The notes: generated by a model from the letters alone, not told the origin. Positions 41,634-51,165 are shown, numbered from the stretch's first letter. The stretch is 64,000 bases of DNA from DASUPK01 sp036276255 (GCA_036276255.1 DASUPK010000050.1:28575-92574); one strand, 5' to 3'. A program made the numbers and translations.

Positions 41634-43856
41634 ATGGAAGCCGCCGTCAAGCGCGACTCGCACCCGGGAGCGACGTACGTCCCGCGCTCGTTCGGGACGG
41701 GTGAGATCCTCGAGCTGTCCGAGCTGCTGGGGGCGCCACTGAAGACGACGCCCCGGCCGTCGATCCTCGATGCGCCGATCACGAAGCTGAAGGGCGCCGG
41801 GCCGAAGCTGGCGGAGGCCGCCTCCGAGATGGGGATATCGAGCCTCGGCGACCTGCTGCGCCACCTCCCTCATAGCTACCGGGACCGCGCAAATCCGGTC
41901 GGTCTGGGCGAGCTGAGACTCGGGGAGGAAGCGACGGTGGAGGTCGAAGTCAAGGGGGCCAGGCTCCGGCCGACCCGGCGCCGCCGCCTGACCATCCTCG
42001 AGGCCGATGTCTCCGACCGAAGCGGGAAGGTGAAGGCCGTCTGGTTCAACCGCGCCTGGCTCGCCGACCGGCTCCAGCCCGGGACGCGGTTGCTGCTCCA
42101 CGGCAAGCTCGAGAAGCGCGGCTTTGCCGTCTCCGAGCACGAGTTCCTCGATACCGACACCAAACGGGTTGCGCTGTCGCGCACCCTCGCGTTACCGGTC
42201 GGCCTGCACACCACGGGGGTCGTGCCGGTGCACCCTGCCAGCGAGCGGATCCGGCCGCAGAAGATTCGCGAGTGGATCTGGCAGGCCACTCCGCTAGCCC
42301 GGCACGCGGTGGAGCCCGTCCCGGGTCGCCTGAGGCGTGAGCTGCGAATGGCGAGCGCGACGGAGGCCATCGTCGCTTCTCATTTCCCCGCCGATGAGCA
42401 CCAGGCGGAGGCCGCGCGTGAGCGGCTCGCCTTCGAGGAGCTCTTCCTCTACCAGGCCGCCCTGGTCTCGAGGCGCGGCCGCCGCGTCTCCGGCAAGCGG
42501 GGCATCGAGCTGCCGCCGCCGGGAACCGACGTCGCCGGTTGGCTCGGGTCGCTGCCATTCGAGCTCACCGGGGACCAGCGCAGCGCCCTGGCGGAGATCG
42601 ACGCCGACCTCACGCGGGAGGAGTCGATGCAGCGGCTACTGATGGGAGAGGTTGGATCCGGGAAGACCGTGCTGGCCCTTTACGCGATGCTGCGCGCGAT
42701 CGAAGCGGGCCACCAGGCCGCGCTGATGGCGCCGACGGAGACGCTCGCGGAGCAGCACTTCCGCACGCTCGAGGAACTGAACCGGGGAGCCGCTCCCGCC
42801 ACGCTGCTCACCTCGGCGACGCCGCCCGTCGCCCGCCGCAAACTCCTCGCCTCGCTCGCCGCCGGGACGCCGCAGCTCGTCGTCGGCACCCACGCCCTGA
42901 TCGAGGGGTCGGTGGAGTTCTCCTCGCTGGCCGTCGCCGTGGTGGACGAGCAGCACCGCTTCGGCGTCCGCCAGCGCGCGGCGCTCGACGCCAAGGGCCC
43001 GGGCGCGCGCCTGCCGCACGTCCTGCACATGACCGCCACGCCGATTCCCCGGACGCTTTCGCTGACCGCCTACGGGGACCTCGACACGACCTCCCTGCGC
43101 GAGCTGCCGAAGGACCGCCAGCCGATCCGGACGCGAGTTGTCGACGAGGAGCACCGGGCGGCCGCGTACGAGTTCATCCGCGAGCGCCTGCGCGAGGGGC
43201 GGCAGGCCTACGTTGTCTGCCCGCTGGTGAGCGACTCGGAGGCGATCGAGGCCAAGGCGGCGGAGGCCGAGGCGAAGCGGCTGGCGAAGGGCGAGCTCAG
43301 CGACTTCCGGGTCGCGCTGCTGCACGGCCAGATGTCCTCGGAGCAGAAGTCCCGCACGATGGACGCGTTCTCCTCCGGCCAGGCGCATGTCCTGGTGGCC
43401 ACCACGGTGATAGAGGTCGGCATCGACGTGGCGAACGCGACCGTGATGCTCGTTGAGGGCGCGGAGCGGTTCGGCCTCTCGCAGCTCCACCAGCTCCGCG
43501 GGCGCGTGGGCCGAGGGCGGCACGAGTCCTTCTGCATCCTCTTCGGCGACCCCGAGTCGGAGGCGGCCAAGGCGAGACTCGAGGCCATCGCGGGGGAGGG
43601 GGACGGCTTTGCGCTCGCAGAGGTCGATCTGACGATCCGCGGCGAGGGGGAGATCCTCGGGACCCGGCAGCACGGCCTGCCGCGGTTCCGCGCCGCCTCG
43701 TTGCCGGAGGACATGGCTCTGCTGCTCGAGGCCCGGCGGCGCATCCTGGAGCTCCGCGAGCGCTTCGGCTCCCTCGAGGCGCCGGGGATCGGGCCGCTGC
43801 TCGACGAGGCGCGCCGGCGCTTCGGCGACGAGCGCGTCGAGCAGCTCGCGGCGTGA
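41634..43856 (+). CDS. recG: ATP-dependent DNA helicase RecG
   Basis: A 740-residue branch-migration helicase acting on stalled forks and recombination intermediates. The wedge-domain start ITKLKGAGPKLAEAASEMGI and LLRHLPHSYRDR is typical. Helicase motifs: MGEVGSGKTVLALYAML near residue 338, MAPTETLAEQHF, DEQHRFG, TATPIPRTL, LLHGQMSSEQK, ATTVIEVGIDV and QLRGRVGRG. The N-terminal 40 residues (to about GAPLKTT) are extra and the start ATG 41634 is the best available. It overlaps rsmD by 4 nt (GTGA). Confidence 0.96.
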   Translation: MEAAVKRDSHPGATYVPRSFGTGEILELSELLGAPLKTTPRPSILDAPITKLKGAGPKLAEAASEMGISSLGDLLRHLPHSYRDRANPVGLGELRLGEEATVEVEVKGARLRPTRRRRLTILEADVSDRSGKVKAVWFNRAWLADRLQPGTRLLLHGKLEKRGFAVSEHEFLDTDTKRVALSRTLALPVGLHTTGVVPVHPASERIRPQKIREWIWQATPLARHAVEPVPGRLRRELRMASATEAIVASHFPADEHQAEAARERLAFEELFLYQAALVSRRGRRVSGKRGIELPPPGTDVAGWLGSLPFELTGDQRSALAEIDADLTREESMQRLLMGEVGSGKTVLALYAMLRAIEAGHQAALMAPTETLAEQHFRTLEELNRGAAPATLLTSATPPVARRKLLASLAAGTPQLVVGTHALIEGSVEFSSLAVAVVDEQHRFGVRQRAALDAKGPGARLPHVLHMTATPIPRTLSLTAYGDLDTTSLRELPKDRQPIRTRVVDEEHRAAAYEFIRERLREGRQAYVVCPLVSDSEAIEAKAAEAEAKRLAKGELSDFRVALLHGQMSSEQKSRTMDAFSSGQAHVLVATTVIEVGIDVANATVMLVEGAERFGLSQLHQLRGRVGRGRHESFCILFGDPESEAAKARLEAIAGEGDGFALAEVDLTIRGEGEILGTRQHGLPRFRAASLPEDMALLLEARRRILELRERFGSLEAPGIGPLLDEARRRFGDERVEQLAA

Positions 43857-44386
43857 GCGAACTTCGCATCAGCGGTGGGGAGCTCGGCGGGCGCCGCATC
43901 CGCGTGCCGAAGGGCGATGTCAGGCCGACCACCGAGCGCGTCAGGGAGGCGGTCTTCTCGATTCTGGGCGACGTCTCCGGCTCTCGGGTCCTGGACCTGT
44001 TCTGCGGCAGTGGCGCGCTCGCGATCGAGGCGCTCTCGAGGGGTGCGAGCGAGGCGACGCTCGTCGATACGCGCCCCCGAACCGCGCGGGAGAACGTCGA
44101 GCGCCTCGGGTTGGGCGAGCGCGCCCGCGTCATCCGCTCGGACGCCGTCCGGTTCCTGCGCAGCGCCGAGCAGGGTGCCTTCGACCTCGTGCTCTGCGAC
44201 CCTCCCTATAGACTCGCCGACCGCTTGGCGACCGACCTCGGGCCCCTGATCCCGGGAGTGCTGGCGGAGTCAGGCAGAGCAATGATCGAGTCCTCCCCCG
44301 ACAATCCCCTGCAAATTGAGCTGCCGCTCCTCACCGAGCGCGCCTACGGCGACACGCTCGTGCGAATCCACGGGAAGGCGCGATGA
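43853..44386 (+). CDS. rsmD: 16S rRNA (guanine966-N2)-methyltransferase RsmD
   Basis: A 177-residue SAM-dependent methyltransferase. ISGGELGGRRIRVPKGDVRPTTERVREAVFS opens the protein in two adjacent conserved blocks, SAM motif I is VLDLFCGSGALAIEALSRGA, and the catalytic motif is LCDPPYRL (NPPY variant). GTG start coupled to recG; the stop overlaps coaD as ATGA. The rsmD-coaD pair is widespread. Confidence 0.95.
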   Translation: MSELRISGGELGGRRIRVPKGDVRPTTERVREAVFSILGDVSGSRVLDLFCGSGALAIEALSRGASEATLVDTRPRTARENVERLGLGERARVIRSDAVRFLRSAEQGAFDLVLCDPPYRLADRLATDLGPLIPGVLAESGRAMIESSPDNPLQIELPLLTERAYGDTLVRIHGKAR

Positions 44387-44883
44387 GCGCCGAGGAGCCG
44401 CGCGTCGCGGTCTGCCCCGGCAGCTACGACCCGGTCACCAACGGCCACCTGGACATCATCACCCGCACCTCGAAGGTCTTCGAGCACGTGATTGTCGGCG
44501 TGGTCAACCAGCCGGTTCGAAAGCAGAAGACGCTGTTCACGGCTGAGGAGCGCAAGGATTTCATCGAGGATGCGACGGGCGACCTCGAGAACGTCGAGGT
44601 GAAGGTCATGTCCAATCTGCTGGTCGAGTTCGCAAAGGAGAACGGCGCGAGGGCGATCATCAAGGGCCTGCGAGCGATCTCGGACTTTGAATACGAGTTC
44701 GAGATGAACCAGCTCAACCGGAAGCTCGCCCCGGACATCGAGAGCATGTACATCTTCGCCTCTGCGCACTACAGCTTCCTCTCCTCGACGGGGGTCAAGG
44801 AGATCGCCACCTTCGGTGGCGACGTCGGCGATCTGGTGCCAGCTCCGGTTGCAAGAGCGCTTGCGGAAAGACTCGCCCGCTAG
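44383..44883 (+). CDS. coaD: Phosphopantetheine adenylyltransferase
   Basis: A 166-residue enzyme of coenzyme A synthesis, making dephospho-CoA from phosphopantetheine and ATP. The N-terminal CPGSYDPVTNGHLDIITR contains the T/HxGH-type nucleotidyl site, LIKGLR-like IIKGLRAISDFEYEFEMNQ and SSTGVKEIATFGGDV complete the family pattern. ATG start coupled to rsmD. Confidence 0.96.
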   Translation: MSAEEPRVAVCPGSYDPVTNGHLDIITRTSKVFEHVIVGVVNQPVRKQKTLFTAEERKDFIEDATGDLENVEVKVMSNLLVEFAKENGARAIIKGLRAISDFEYEFEMNQLNRKLAPDIESMYIFASAHYSFLSSTGVKEIATFGGDVGDLVPAPVARALAERLAR

Positions 44884-44983
44884 GTCGCCGTGCGTGAGGG
44901 GTGGGCAGGAGCTTGCAATCCGGCCGAGAAAGACGACCCAGTGCCCGCCAACTGGGCCGATGCGTAAGCTTTAGCGACTGCAA
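44884..44983 (+). other. Short intergenic region with a hairpin upstream of the SepIVA-like gene
   Basis: CCCAGT (44937-44942) and ACTGGG (44951-44956) form a 6-bp stem with an 8-nt loop, 27 nt before the next ATG. No clear ribosome site precedes that ATG. It may hold a promoter or terminator; I see nothing else in it. Confidence 0.3.
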
Positions 44984-45451
44984 ATGGACGTTCTAGTACT
45001 CATCGACAAGCTCGACGATCTGGTCCACAACGCGCGGCCCGTGCCGCTCACGGATCAGGTGCGCGTCGATCGCGAGGAGATCTACGACCTCCTCGACCAG
45101 ATGCGCGCCACGATCCCTGAGGAGATCAAGCAGGCCCGCTGGATCGTCAAGGAGCGCCAGGAGATGCTCGCCGAGGCGAAGCGCGAGGCCGAGCGGATCG
45201 TCAAGGAGGCCCGCGAGCAGCAGGCCCGCCTCGTCGCGAACGAGGAGATCACGCGTCAGGCCGAGCGAGCCGCCGAGGAGATCGTCGAGGAGGCCCGGGA
45301 GCGCGAGCGGGAGATCCGCCTCGGCGCCGAGGACTACGCCGACGACATCCTCTCGACGCTCGAGGTCAACCTCCAGAAGTTCCTGCAGGCCGTGCAGCGA
45401 GGCCGCGACCGGCTTCAGGGCCGCGAGCGCGAGCCGTCAGAGATTGGCTAG
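44984..45451 (+). CDS. DivIVA/SepIVA-like coiled-coil protein
   Basis: A 155-residue, highly charged protein. The start DVLVLIDKLDDLVHNARPVPLTDQVRVDREEIYDLLDQMR resembles mycobacterial SepIVA, split here over residues 2-45, and is followed by a long coiled coil (residues about 45-125) rich in Glu, Arg and Ala. SepIVA-type proteins take part in septation and intracellular membrane-domain organisation. It is shorter than the mycobacterial protein (about 245 aa). Its placement after coaD and upstream of the DUF177-rpmF-rnc-smc block fits the actinobacterial neighbourhood. The stop TAG is the left end of repeat copy B. Confidence 0.8.
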   Translation: MDVLVLIDKLDDLVHNARPVPLTDQVRVDREEIYDLLDQMRATIPEEIKQARWIVKERQEMLAEAKREAERIVKEAREQQARLVANEEITRQAERAAEEIVEEAREREREIRLGAEDYADDILSTLEVNLQKFLQAVQRGRDRLQGREREPSEIG

Positions 45452-45544
45452 CGGCCACCAGGCCGCAGTAATCGAAGCGGCGGCGTAGCCGCCGCGCCTG
45501 ACGTGGGCGGCCGCTTGTGGCCGCGACTTGATGGCGAAGCCGTC
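45449..45544 (+). repeat. Interspersed palindromic repeat, copy B
   Basis: Begins at the stop of the SepIVA-like gene (cTAGcggccaccagg) and ends gatggcgaagccgtc; CTAG follows at 45546-45549. It contains two strong inverted repeats: GCGGCGGC gta GCCGCCGC (45477-45495) and gcggccgcttgtggccgc, the latter shared with copies A and C. Confidence 0.8.
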
Positions 45545-45580
45545 ACTAGTCTCCGCTCCCACCCGAGGAGAGGAGCTGCC

Positions 45581-46285
45581 ATGCCCGAGCGCTGGTTCAG
45601 CGACGAGGAGCTGGACGAGATGACCCAGCCGACCATGGACGTCGCAATCGAGGCGATCGACAGCGGCGACCCGAAGACGGCCAAGGAGCTCTGTGAGCGA
45701 GAGAAGCATGAGTCCCAGTTCATGCACGACATGCTGGTCGACGGGATGGCCGGGCTGATCTCCTACGTCAAGGAGAAACTCGGGGACGAGGGTGTCCGCG
45801 AGGCCTGGGAGTGGAGCCTGGAGCGAAGCTGGAAGCAGAGCGTGGAGAAGATCGACGCCGTCGACCGAAAGACCATCGCGCAGGCCTTGGCGGCCACCTG
45901 GCGCGGCCATTCGACCGGCGGGGTCGGCCCCAACCCGGGCGCCTTCGAGATCTCCGAGGACGATGAGAAGCTCACCTTCACGATGAATCCGTGCGGCTCT
46001 GGCCAGCGGTTGTGGCGCAACGACCGCTACGGGCCCGACGGCTGGGGAGTCACCGATGAGGCGCACGATTGGAGCTACGGCCGCAAGGGGTTCCCTCTCT
46101 ACTGCACACACTGTGCCTTCATGAACGAGCTGGGGCCGATCAATTGGATCGGCTACCCGGTCTACCCATCCGAGCCGCCGGAGGACTTCGACCGGGATCC
46201 GTGCGTCTGGCACTGGTACAAGAACCCCGCCGATATCCCGGAGCGCCACTGGGAGCGATACGGGCTGGAGCGAAGCTCGGGTTGA
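45581..46285 (+). CDS. Conserved hypothetical protein with a Cys/His motif
   Basis: A 234-residue soluble protein that I do not recognise. The first half is acidic and helical (WFSDEELDEMTQPTMDVAIE). The second half has conserved-looking blocks FTMNPCGSGQRLWR and YCTHCAFMNEL, plus several Trp and His, which could form a metal or substrate site. ATG 45581 with GAGGAGAGGAG just upstream, an unusually strong ribosome site. The stop overlaps the next gene as TTGA. It is linked to a phosphotransferase and a DUF6285 gene, a pairing associated with acyl-CoA metabolism. Confidence 0.65.
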   Translation: MPERWFSDEELDEMTQPTMDVAIEAIDSGDPKTAKELCEREKHESQFMHDMLVDGMAGLISYVKEKLGDEGVREAWEWSLERSWKQSVEKIDAVDRKTIAQALAATWRGHSTGGVGPNPGAFEISEDDEKLTFTMNPCGSGQRLWRNDRYGPDGWGVTDEAHDWSYGRKGFPLYCTHCAFMNELGPINWIGYPVYPSEPPEDFDRDPCVWHWYKNPADIPERHWERYGLERSSG

Positions 46286-47289
46286 GCGGGCCGGCGGATT
46301 CCGTCGAGGAGGTGTTCAGCGGTCCTCCGGCCGAGGGGGTTCGCGCATTGCTCGCCGAGTCGCTCGGCGAGGACCCGGGCGTCGTCGAGCTGACCCCGAT
46401 CCCCGGCGGCGCTTCGCGGGAGACCTGGCTCGTGAGCGGGGAGCGCGGGCCGTGGGTACTTCGGCGCGACCCGGAGGGATCCGTGTCCCTCGTGCCGATC
46501 CGCGACGAGTTCGCCCTGATCGCCCGCGCCCTCGACGCAGGCGTTCCCGTCCCCGAGCCCCTCGCCCTCGAGCGCGCCGGTGGCAGGCTGGCCACCGACG
46601 GGATGGTCATGTCCTTCGTGGAGGGCACCTCGGTCGCGCCCCGCATCCTCCGCAAGCCGGAGTTCGAGACCGCGCGCTCCCGCCTGGCCGCCCAGCTCGG
46701 GCAGGCGCTGGCGCGCATACATTCGATCGACCCGTCGGACCTTGTCGGCGTGCTCCCGGATCCGGGGGATGACCCGGCCGTCGATCAGATCGCCGAATGG
46801 GAGCGCCAGCTCGATGAGATCGGCGAGCCGCTGCCGGCGGTGGAGCTCGGGATGCGATGGCTGCGGGCGAACGCCCCCGAACCCGCGGAGCCCCGGCTCG
46901 TGCACGGCGACTTCCGCCTGGGCAACTTCATCGTGGACGAGGACGGCCTGGGAGCGGTGATCGACTGGGAGCTCGCCCACCTGGGCGATGCGGCCGAGGA
47001 CATCGGCTGGCTCGGCATTCGCTCCTGGCGGTTCGGCAACGACGACAGGCCGGTCGCCGGCGTCGGCGGTCTCGACGAGTTCATCGCCGCGTACGAGGCG
47101 GCGGGCGGCTCACCCATCGATCGGGATCGAGTCCGCTATTGGGAGGCTTTCGGCAACGTGAAGTGGGCGGTGATCTGCGCCCGCCAAGCCCACGATCACC
47201 TGACCGGTGTGCGCCGCAGTCACGAGCTCGCCTCTCTTGGCCGCCGGGTCTGCGAGCCGGAGTGGGATCTGTTGGAGTTGATGGGCTGA
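46282..47289 (+). CDS. Aminoglycoside-phosphotransferase-fold (ACAD10-like) kinase
   Basis: A 335-residue APH/choline-kinase-fold protein. Motifs are PIPGGASRETWLV near the N-terminus, the catalytic Brenner motif LVHGDFRLGNFIVDEDG and the metal-binding VIDWELAHLGDAAEDIGWL. This subgroup, with WRFGN after the DWE motif, matches acyl-CoA-dehydrogenase-associated phosphotransferases that act on hydroxy-acyl substrates rather than antibiotics. TTG start overlapping the previous stop; the stop overlaps the DUF6285 gene as TGATG. Confidence 0.87.
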   Translation: MSGPADSVEEVFSGPPAEGVRALLAESLGEDPGVVELTPIPGGASRETWLVSGERGPWVLRRDPEGSVSLVPIRDEFALIARALDAGVPVPEPLALERAGGRLATDGMVMSFVEGTSVAPRILRKPEFETARSRLAAQLGQALARIHSIDPSDLVGVLPDPGDDPAVDQIAEWERQLDEIGEPLPAVELGMRWLRANAPEPAEPRLVHGDFRLGNFIVDEDGLGAVIDWELAHLGDAAEDIGWLGIRSWRFGNDDRPVAGVGGLDEFIAAYEAAGGSPIDRDRVRYWEAFGNVKWAVICARQAHDHLTGVRRSHELASLGRRVCEPEWDLLELMG

Positions 47290-47641
47290 TGCAGGATCGC
47301 CCCACCGCCCCGGAGCTGCTCGACTCGGTCGCCGAGTACCTGTTCGGTGAGCTGCGTCCTGAGGTGCCACGGGAACAGCGCTTCAAGGTTCTCGTCGCCG
47401 CCAACGTCTGTGCGGTGGTGGCCCGCGAGATCAGGGCAGGGGAGGATCCCGACGGGAAGGACCTGGAGCTCTTCAACGAGTTGCTCGGGGAGGAGCAGAG
47501 CGACGTGCGCGCGGCGGCCGCAGAGCTCTCGCGCAGGCTGCGCGCGGGCGAGCTCGACGACAGGATCGACGAGATCGCGCCCAGGCTCGAGGAGCACGTT
47601 CGCCGGAAGCTGAGCATCGCCCGGCCCGATTACGCCGACGG

Positions 47642-47645
<4 letters not shown>
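47289..47645 (+). CDS. DUF6285-like small protein
   Basis: A 118-residue helical protein starting PTAPELLDSVAEYLFGEL with RFKVLVAANVCAVVAREI, the pattern of the DUF6285 family that is nearly always encoded beside an ACAD10-like phosphotransferase, as here. It is probably an accessory subunit. The stop is shared with the convergent SDR gene through CTAG. Confidence 0.82.
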
Positions 47646-48348
<703 letters not shown>

Positions 48349-48352
<4 letters not shown>

Positions 48353-49200
48353 AACTCGGTCTCGTGGGTCCCCGCGCGGCCCGCGTCCGTCTTCTCATAG
48401 AAGCGGCCGAGCAGTTGGGAGGTCTCCTCCGGATCGGCGCAGCTGTAGGCGTTCCAGGCCTCGTTGCGAAGCTGCTCGTCGAGGGTCTTGCCCACCGTGT
48501 CGAGGATGGTCTGCTTGGCGGAGCGCACGGCGCGCTGGGAGTTCCGCAGGATCTGGCGGGCGACCGTTTCCGCCTCGGCCAGCAGCCGCTCATGCGGGAC
48601 GACCTTCGAGACCAGGTTGCACTGCAGGGCTCGCTGGGCGTCGATCGCCTCCGCCGTGAGCAGCATCTCGAGCGCGATCCCGGTGCCGCAGGTGTTGACC
48701 AGCCGGACGATTCCGCCATCCCCGTGATGGAAGCCCCGGCGAGCCTCGAATGAGCCGAACATGGCGCGGTCGGAGGCGATCCGGATGTCACAGGCGAGAG
48801 CGGTCTCGAGGCCTCCCGCCAGCGCCCAGCCGTTGATCGCTCCGACGATCGGCTTGTAGATCCGGTGCATCCCACGGGTGAAGCCGTTCAGACCGAGCTC
48901 GGCGATCTCGCGGATGTCGGTGATGTTCCCATCGGCCACGATCGGCGGGATGTACTCCTTGAGATCCGCGCCCGCACAGAACGCGTCCCCGGCGCCCGTG
49001 AGGATTGCGACGTCAACGGAGTCGTCCTCGGCGAAGTCGGCCCAGGCGGCGATCATCGCGCGATGCACCTCGGGACTGACCGCGTTCCGCGCCTCGGGCC
49101 GGTTGATCGTCACATAGGCGATCCGGTCTCGCTTCTCGTAGAGGACGACGCCCTCATCGGCTGACGGCGGCGGCCCGGGACGCTCGGGGTTGTGGTGCAT
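48349..49200 (-). CDS. Enoyl-CoA hydratase/isomerase family protein
   Basis: A 283-residue crotonase-fold protein. VTINRPEARNAVS, the oxyanion-hole segments GAGDAFCAGADLKEY and NGWALAGGLETALACDIRIA are clear. At the second catalytic-Glu region (EARRGFHHGDGG) the usual Glu at the end reads differently, so hydratase versus other crotonase activity is uncertain. ATG 49200 has AGGAG 6 nt upstream. Forms an operon with the downstream SDR. Confidence 0.9.
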
Positions 49201-49332
49201 GGCTTCTCCTAGTTTCTTGACAGGTGCGGATCGTATGGATCCGGTGGTGCCACAGGCCACCCGTCTTGACGCGGGGGGTCAGACCGGCATAGGTTGTCTC
49301 CGCCAAGGGGAACACTCGAAAGAGGGAGTGCC

Positions 49333-49770
49333 ATGGGACACCGAATTCGCAGCAGGTTGACCTTCGCAAACGTGCTGTCATTTATCGCCGTATTCCTGGT
49401 GATCGGAGGCAGCGCGTATGCCGGGTCGAAGCTCAACGGCAAGAAGCTCAAGAACAACTCGGTTGGGGCGATCAAGCTCCATTGCCCGACCGCCGCGCCC
49501 AACCGCACCGGAGACATCTGCTTCGGCGCATCCAACGCCGCGGCGGACTGGTTCACCGCGGTGCAGAATGTGTGCCCGTCGCAGAATCTGCGAGTGCCGA
49601 CGAGTGGCGAGGCCCTGCTCGTGACCAAGGCCGCCGGCGGCGAGACGTGGACCGATGACGCCATCGTGCAGGGCCCCGGCGGTGGGGCTGCCCGCGTGCA
49701 GGGGGGTGTCGTGATTTTCGCTCTATACACGGAGCATCATGCGTACCGCTGCGTGGCGGTAGCGGGCTGA
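49333..49770 (+). CDS. Thermoleophilia-type small exported protein
   Basis: A 145-residue exported protein. The N-terminus LTFANVLSFIAVFLVIGGSAYA is a signal/anchor followed by SKLNGKKLKNNSVGAIKL, a layout seen again and again in Thermoleophilia secretomes. The mature part has four cysteines (LHCPT, DICFG, NVCPS, YRCVA) that could make two disulfides. ATG 49333 with GAGGGAG upstream. Function unknown; it is convergent with a methyltransferase gene. Confidence 0.78.
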   Translation: MGHRIRSRLTFANVLSFIAVFLVIGGSAYAGSKLNGKKLKNNSVGAIKLHCPTAAPNRTGDICFGASNAAADWFTAVQNVCPSQNLRVPTSGEALLVTKAAGGETWTDDAIVQGPGGGAARVQGGVVIFALYTEHHAYRCVAVAG

Positions 49771-49779
49771 CGGAACAGA

Positions 49780-50322
49780 TCACTCGTACGTGGCGCGGAC
49801 GACCGCAAGGTCGTCCGCGCGCCACGTCACCTCGCCGCCGCACCACTCGGCCATCTCCTCGGCGGTGTCGGGAAAGTCGAAGCCCGGCTCGATCGGGGTG
49901 ACCTGCTTGTCGGCCTTCACCACGTCGCCGATGACGAGAGCGCGCGACTGCTCGCGAACGCGGCGGAAGAGCGTCTGCTTGACGTCGTCCTGCAGATGGT
50001 GCATGGAGAGGACGGAGATGACCAGGTCCCACGGGCCATCGGGGAGCGGGTCCTCCATGCGGGCCAGCTGAACGTCGTCGTACTCCTCGCGGAGCCGGTA
50101 GACCATGTTCGAGTCTGAGTCCAAACCGATCACCCAGGCGTCCGGATAGGCCTCGAGCAGCACCCTGGTCGTCTCGCCGGTCCCCATCCCGAGCTCGAGG
50201 ACGCGCTCCGGAGCGAACGGGATCGCGTCGATGGCCGCTCGCTGCAGCTCGTCATAGCGCGGGACCTCGGCCCGGATCTCCTCCAGGTAGGTCTCAGGAT
50301 TCCAGTGGAATTGTGCGCACAC
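49780..50322 (-). CDS. Class I SAM-dependent methyltransferase
   Basis: A 180-residue methyltransferase. Motif I is VLELGMGTGETTRVLLEAYP, the acidic residue after strand 2 is in VIGLDSDSNMV, and DLVISVLSMHHLQDDVKQ is the motif IV/V region. The N-terminus FHWNPETYLEEIRAEVPRYDELQ is like small-molecule methyltransferases. The substrate is unknown. ATG start, divergent from the DUF177 gene. Confidence 0.87.
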   Translation of the reverse strand: MCAQFHWNPETYLEEIRAEVPRYDELQRAAIDAIPFAPERVLELGMGTGETTRVLLEAYPDAWVIGLDSDSNMVYRLREEYDDVQLARMEDPLPDGPWDLVISVLSMHHLQDDVKQTLFRRVREQSRALVIGDVVKADKQVTPIEPGFDFPDTAEEMAEWCGGEVTWRADDLAVVRATYE

Positions 50323-50346
50323 GGTTGCTCGCTACCCTCGAAGCGA

Positions 50347-50868
50347 GTGTATGCGGAAGGTGGAATCGTCGATCTGGAGCGCCTGGCGCTGTCCTCGGGT
50401 CAGGCCCGCGCGCTCGATCTCGAGGTCGCGCTCGACCCGATCGAGCTGGGTGGACAGGACTACGCGCCGGCGGGATCGGGCGTCGACGCCAGGCTGGACG
50501 TCTCGCGGACCAGCACCGGCCACGCGCTTCGCCTTCGCTTCGCGACCGAGCTGACCGGGCCGTGTGTGCGCTGCCTCGAGCCGGTGGCGACGGAGATCCG
50601 GATCGACGCCCGCGAGGTGGACCAGCCCGCCAGCCGCGACGAGGACCTGCGGAGCCCCTACGTCACGGACGGCGAGCTCGACGTCGGTCGCTGGGCGAAC
50701 GACTCCGTTGTCCTGGCACTTCCCGAGCAGCCGCTGTGCCGACCCGACTGCGCGGGCCTGTGCGCGGTCTGCGGCGAGTCGCTGAATGACGCCGACCCGG
50801 AGGCCCACCGCCACGAAACCGGCGGCGACCCGCGGATGGCCAAGCTCAGAGATCTGAAGCTCGAATAG
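50347..50868 (+). CDS. DUF177 (YceD) family protein
   Basis: A 173-residue protein of the YceD family linked to 23S rRNA or large-subunit metabolism. It has the family pattern VDLERLALSSGQARALDLEVALDPIEL split over residues 8-34, the CVRCLEPV pair, and the C-terminal CRPDCAGLCAVCG cluster, suggesting a zinc site. GTG start at 50347. It lies directly upstream of rpmF, as in most bacteria. Its stop TAG begins a short repeat-like segment. Confidence 0.88.
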   Translation: MYAEGGIVDLERLALSSGQARALDLEVALDPIELGGQDYAPAGSGVDARLDVSRTSTGHALRLRFATELTGPCVRCLEPVATEIRIDAREVDQPASRDEDLRSPYVTDGELDVGRWANDSVVLALPEQPLCRPDCAGLCAVCGESLNDADPEAHRHETGGDPRMAKLRDLKLE

Positions 50869-50893
50869 ACGGCGGCCACAAACACCGCCGCCG
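50866..50893 (-). repeat. Short repeat-like fragment, copy E (reverse orientation)
   Basis: TAGacggcggccacaaa.. starts at the stop of the DUF177 gene and matches the right end of copies A-C read backwards, with an internal deletion (tagacggc then ggccacaa). Low-copy similarity judged by eye. Confidence 0.4.
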
Positions 50894-50900
50894 GATCTAC

Positions 50901-50923
50901 GGTCACAGGCTGCGCCTGTGACC
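50901..50923 (+). promoter_or_regulatory. Perfect hairpin just upstream of rpmF
   Basis: GGTCACAGGC (50901-50910), loop TGC, GCCTGTGACC (50914-50923): a perfect 10-bp stem ending 18 nt before the rpmF ATG. It has no T-tract. It could be a terminator, a processing site in the DUF177-rpmF mRNA, or a protein binding site that controls rpmF. Confidence 0.6.
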
Positions 50924-50941
50924 GGCTACCATGCGCCGCCG

Positions 50942-51160
50942 ATGGCGGTCCCCAAGAAGAGACAGTCGAGGACGCGGCGTGACAAGCGGCGCGCCCAGCA
51001 CAAGGCCTCCACGCCGCGGCTGAACGAGTGCCCGCGCTGCCACAGCCCGCGCCTGCCGCATCGGGTCTGTCCGACCTGCGGCACCTACGCGGGTCGTGAG
51101 GTCGTCCGCCACGATGCTCCCGAGACCACGCCGCAGGCCGGGTCTTCGCCTCGGGACTAG
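50942..51160 (+). CDS. rpmF: 50S ribosomal protein L32
   Basis: A 72-residue L32 of the zinc type: AVPKKRQSRTRRDKRRAQH at the N-terminus, then CPRC and CPTC as the zinc site, followed by YAGREVV. A Pro/Thr/Ser tail of about 15 residues extends beyond the usual end. ATG start. Followed 5 nt later by plsX, the conserved rpmF-plsX-acpP-rnc-smc order. Confidence 0.95.
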   Translation: MAVPKKRQSRTRRDKRRAQHKASTPRLNECPRCHSPRLPHRVCPTCGTYAGREVVRHDAPETTPQAGSSPRD

Positions 51161-51165
51161 ATCCC

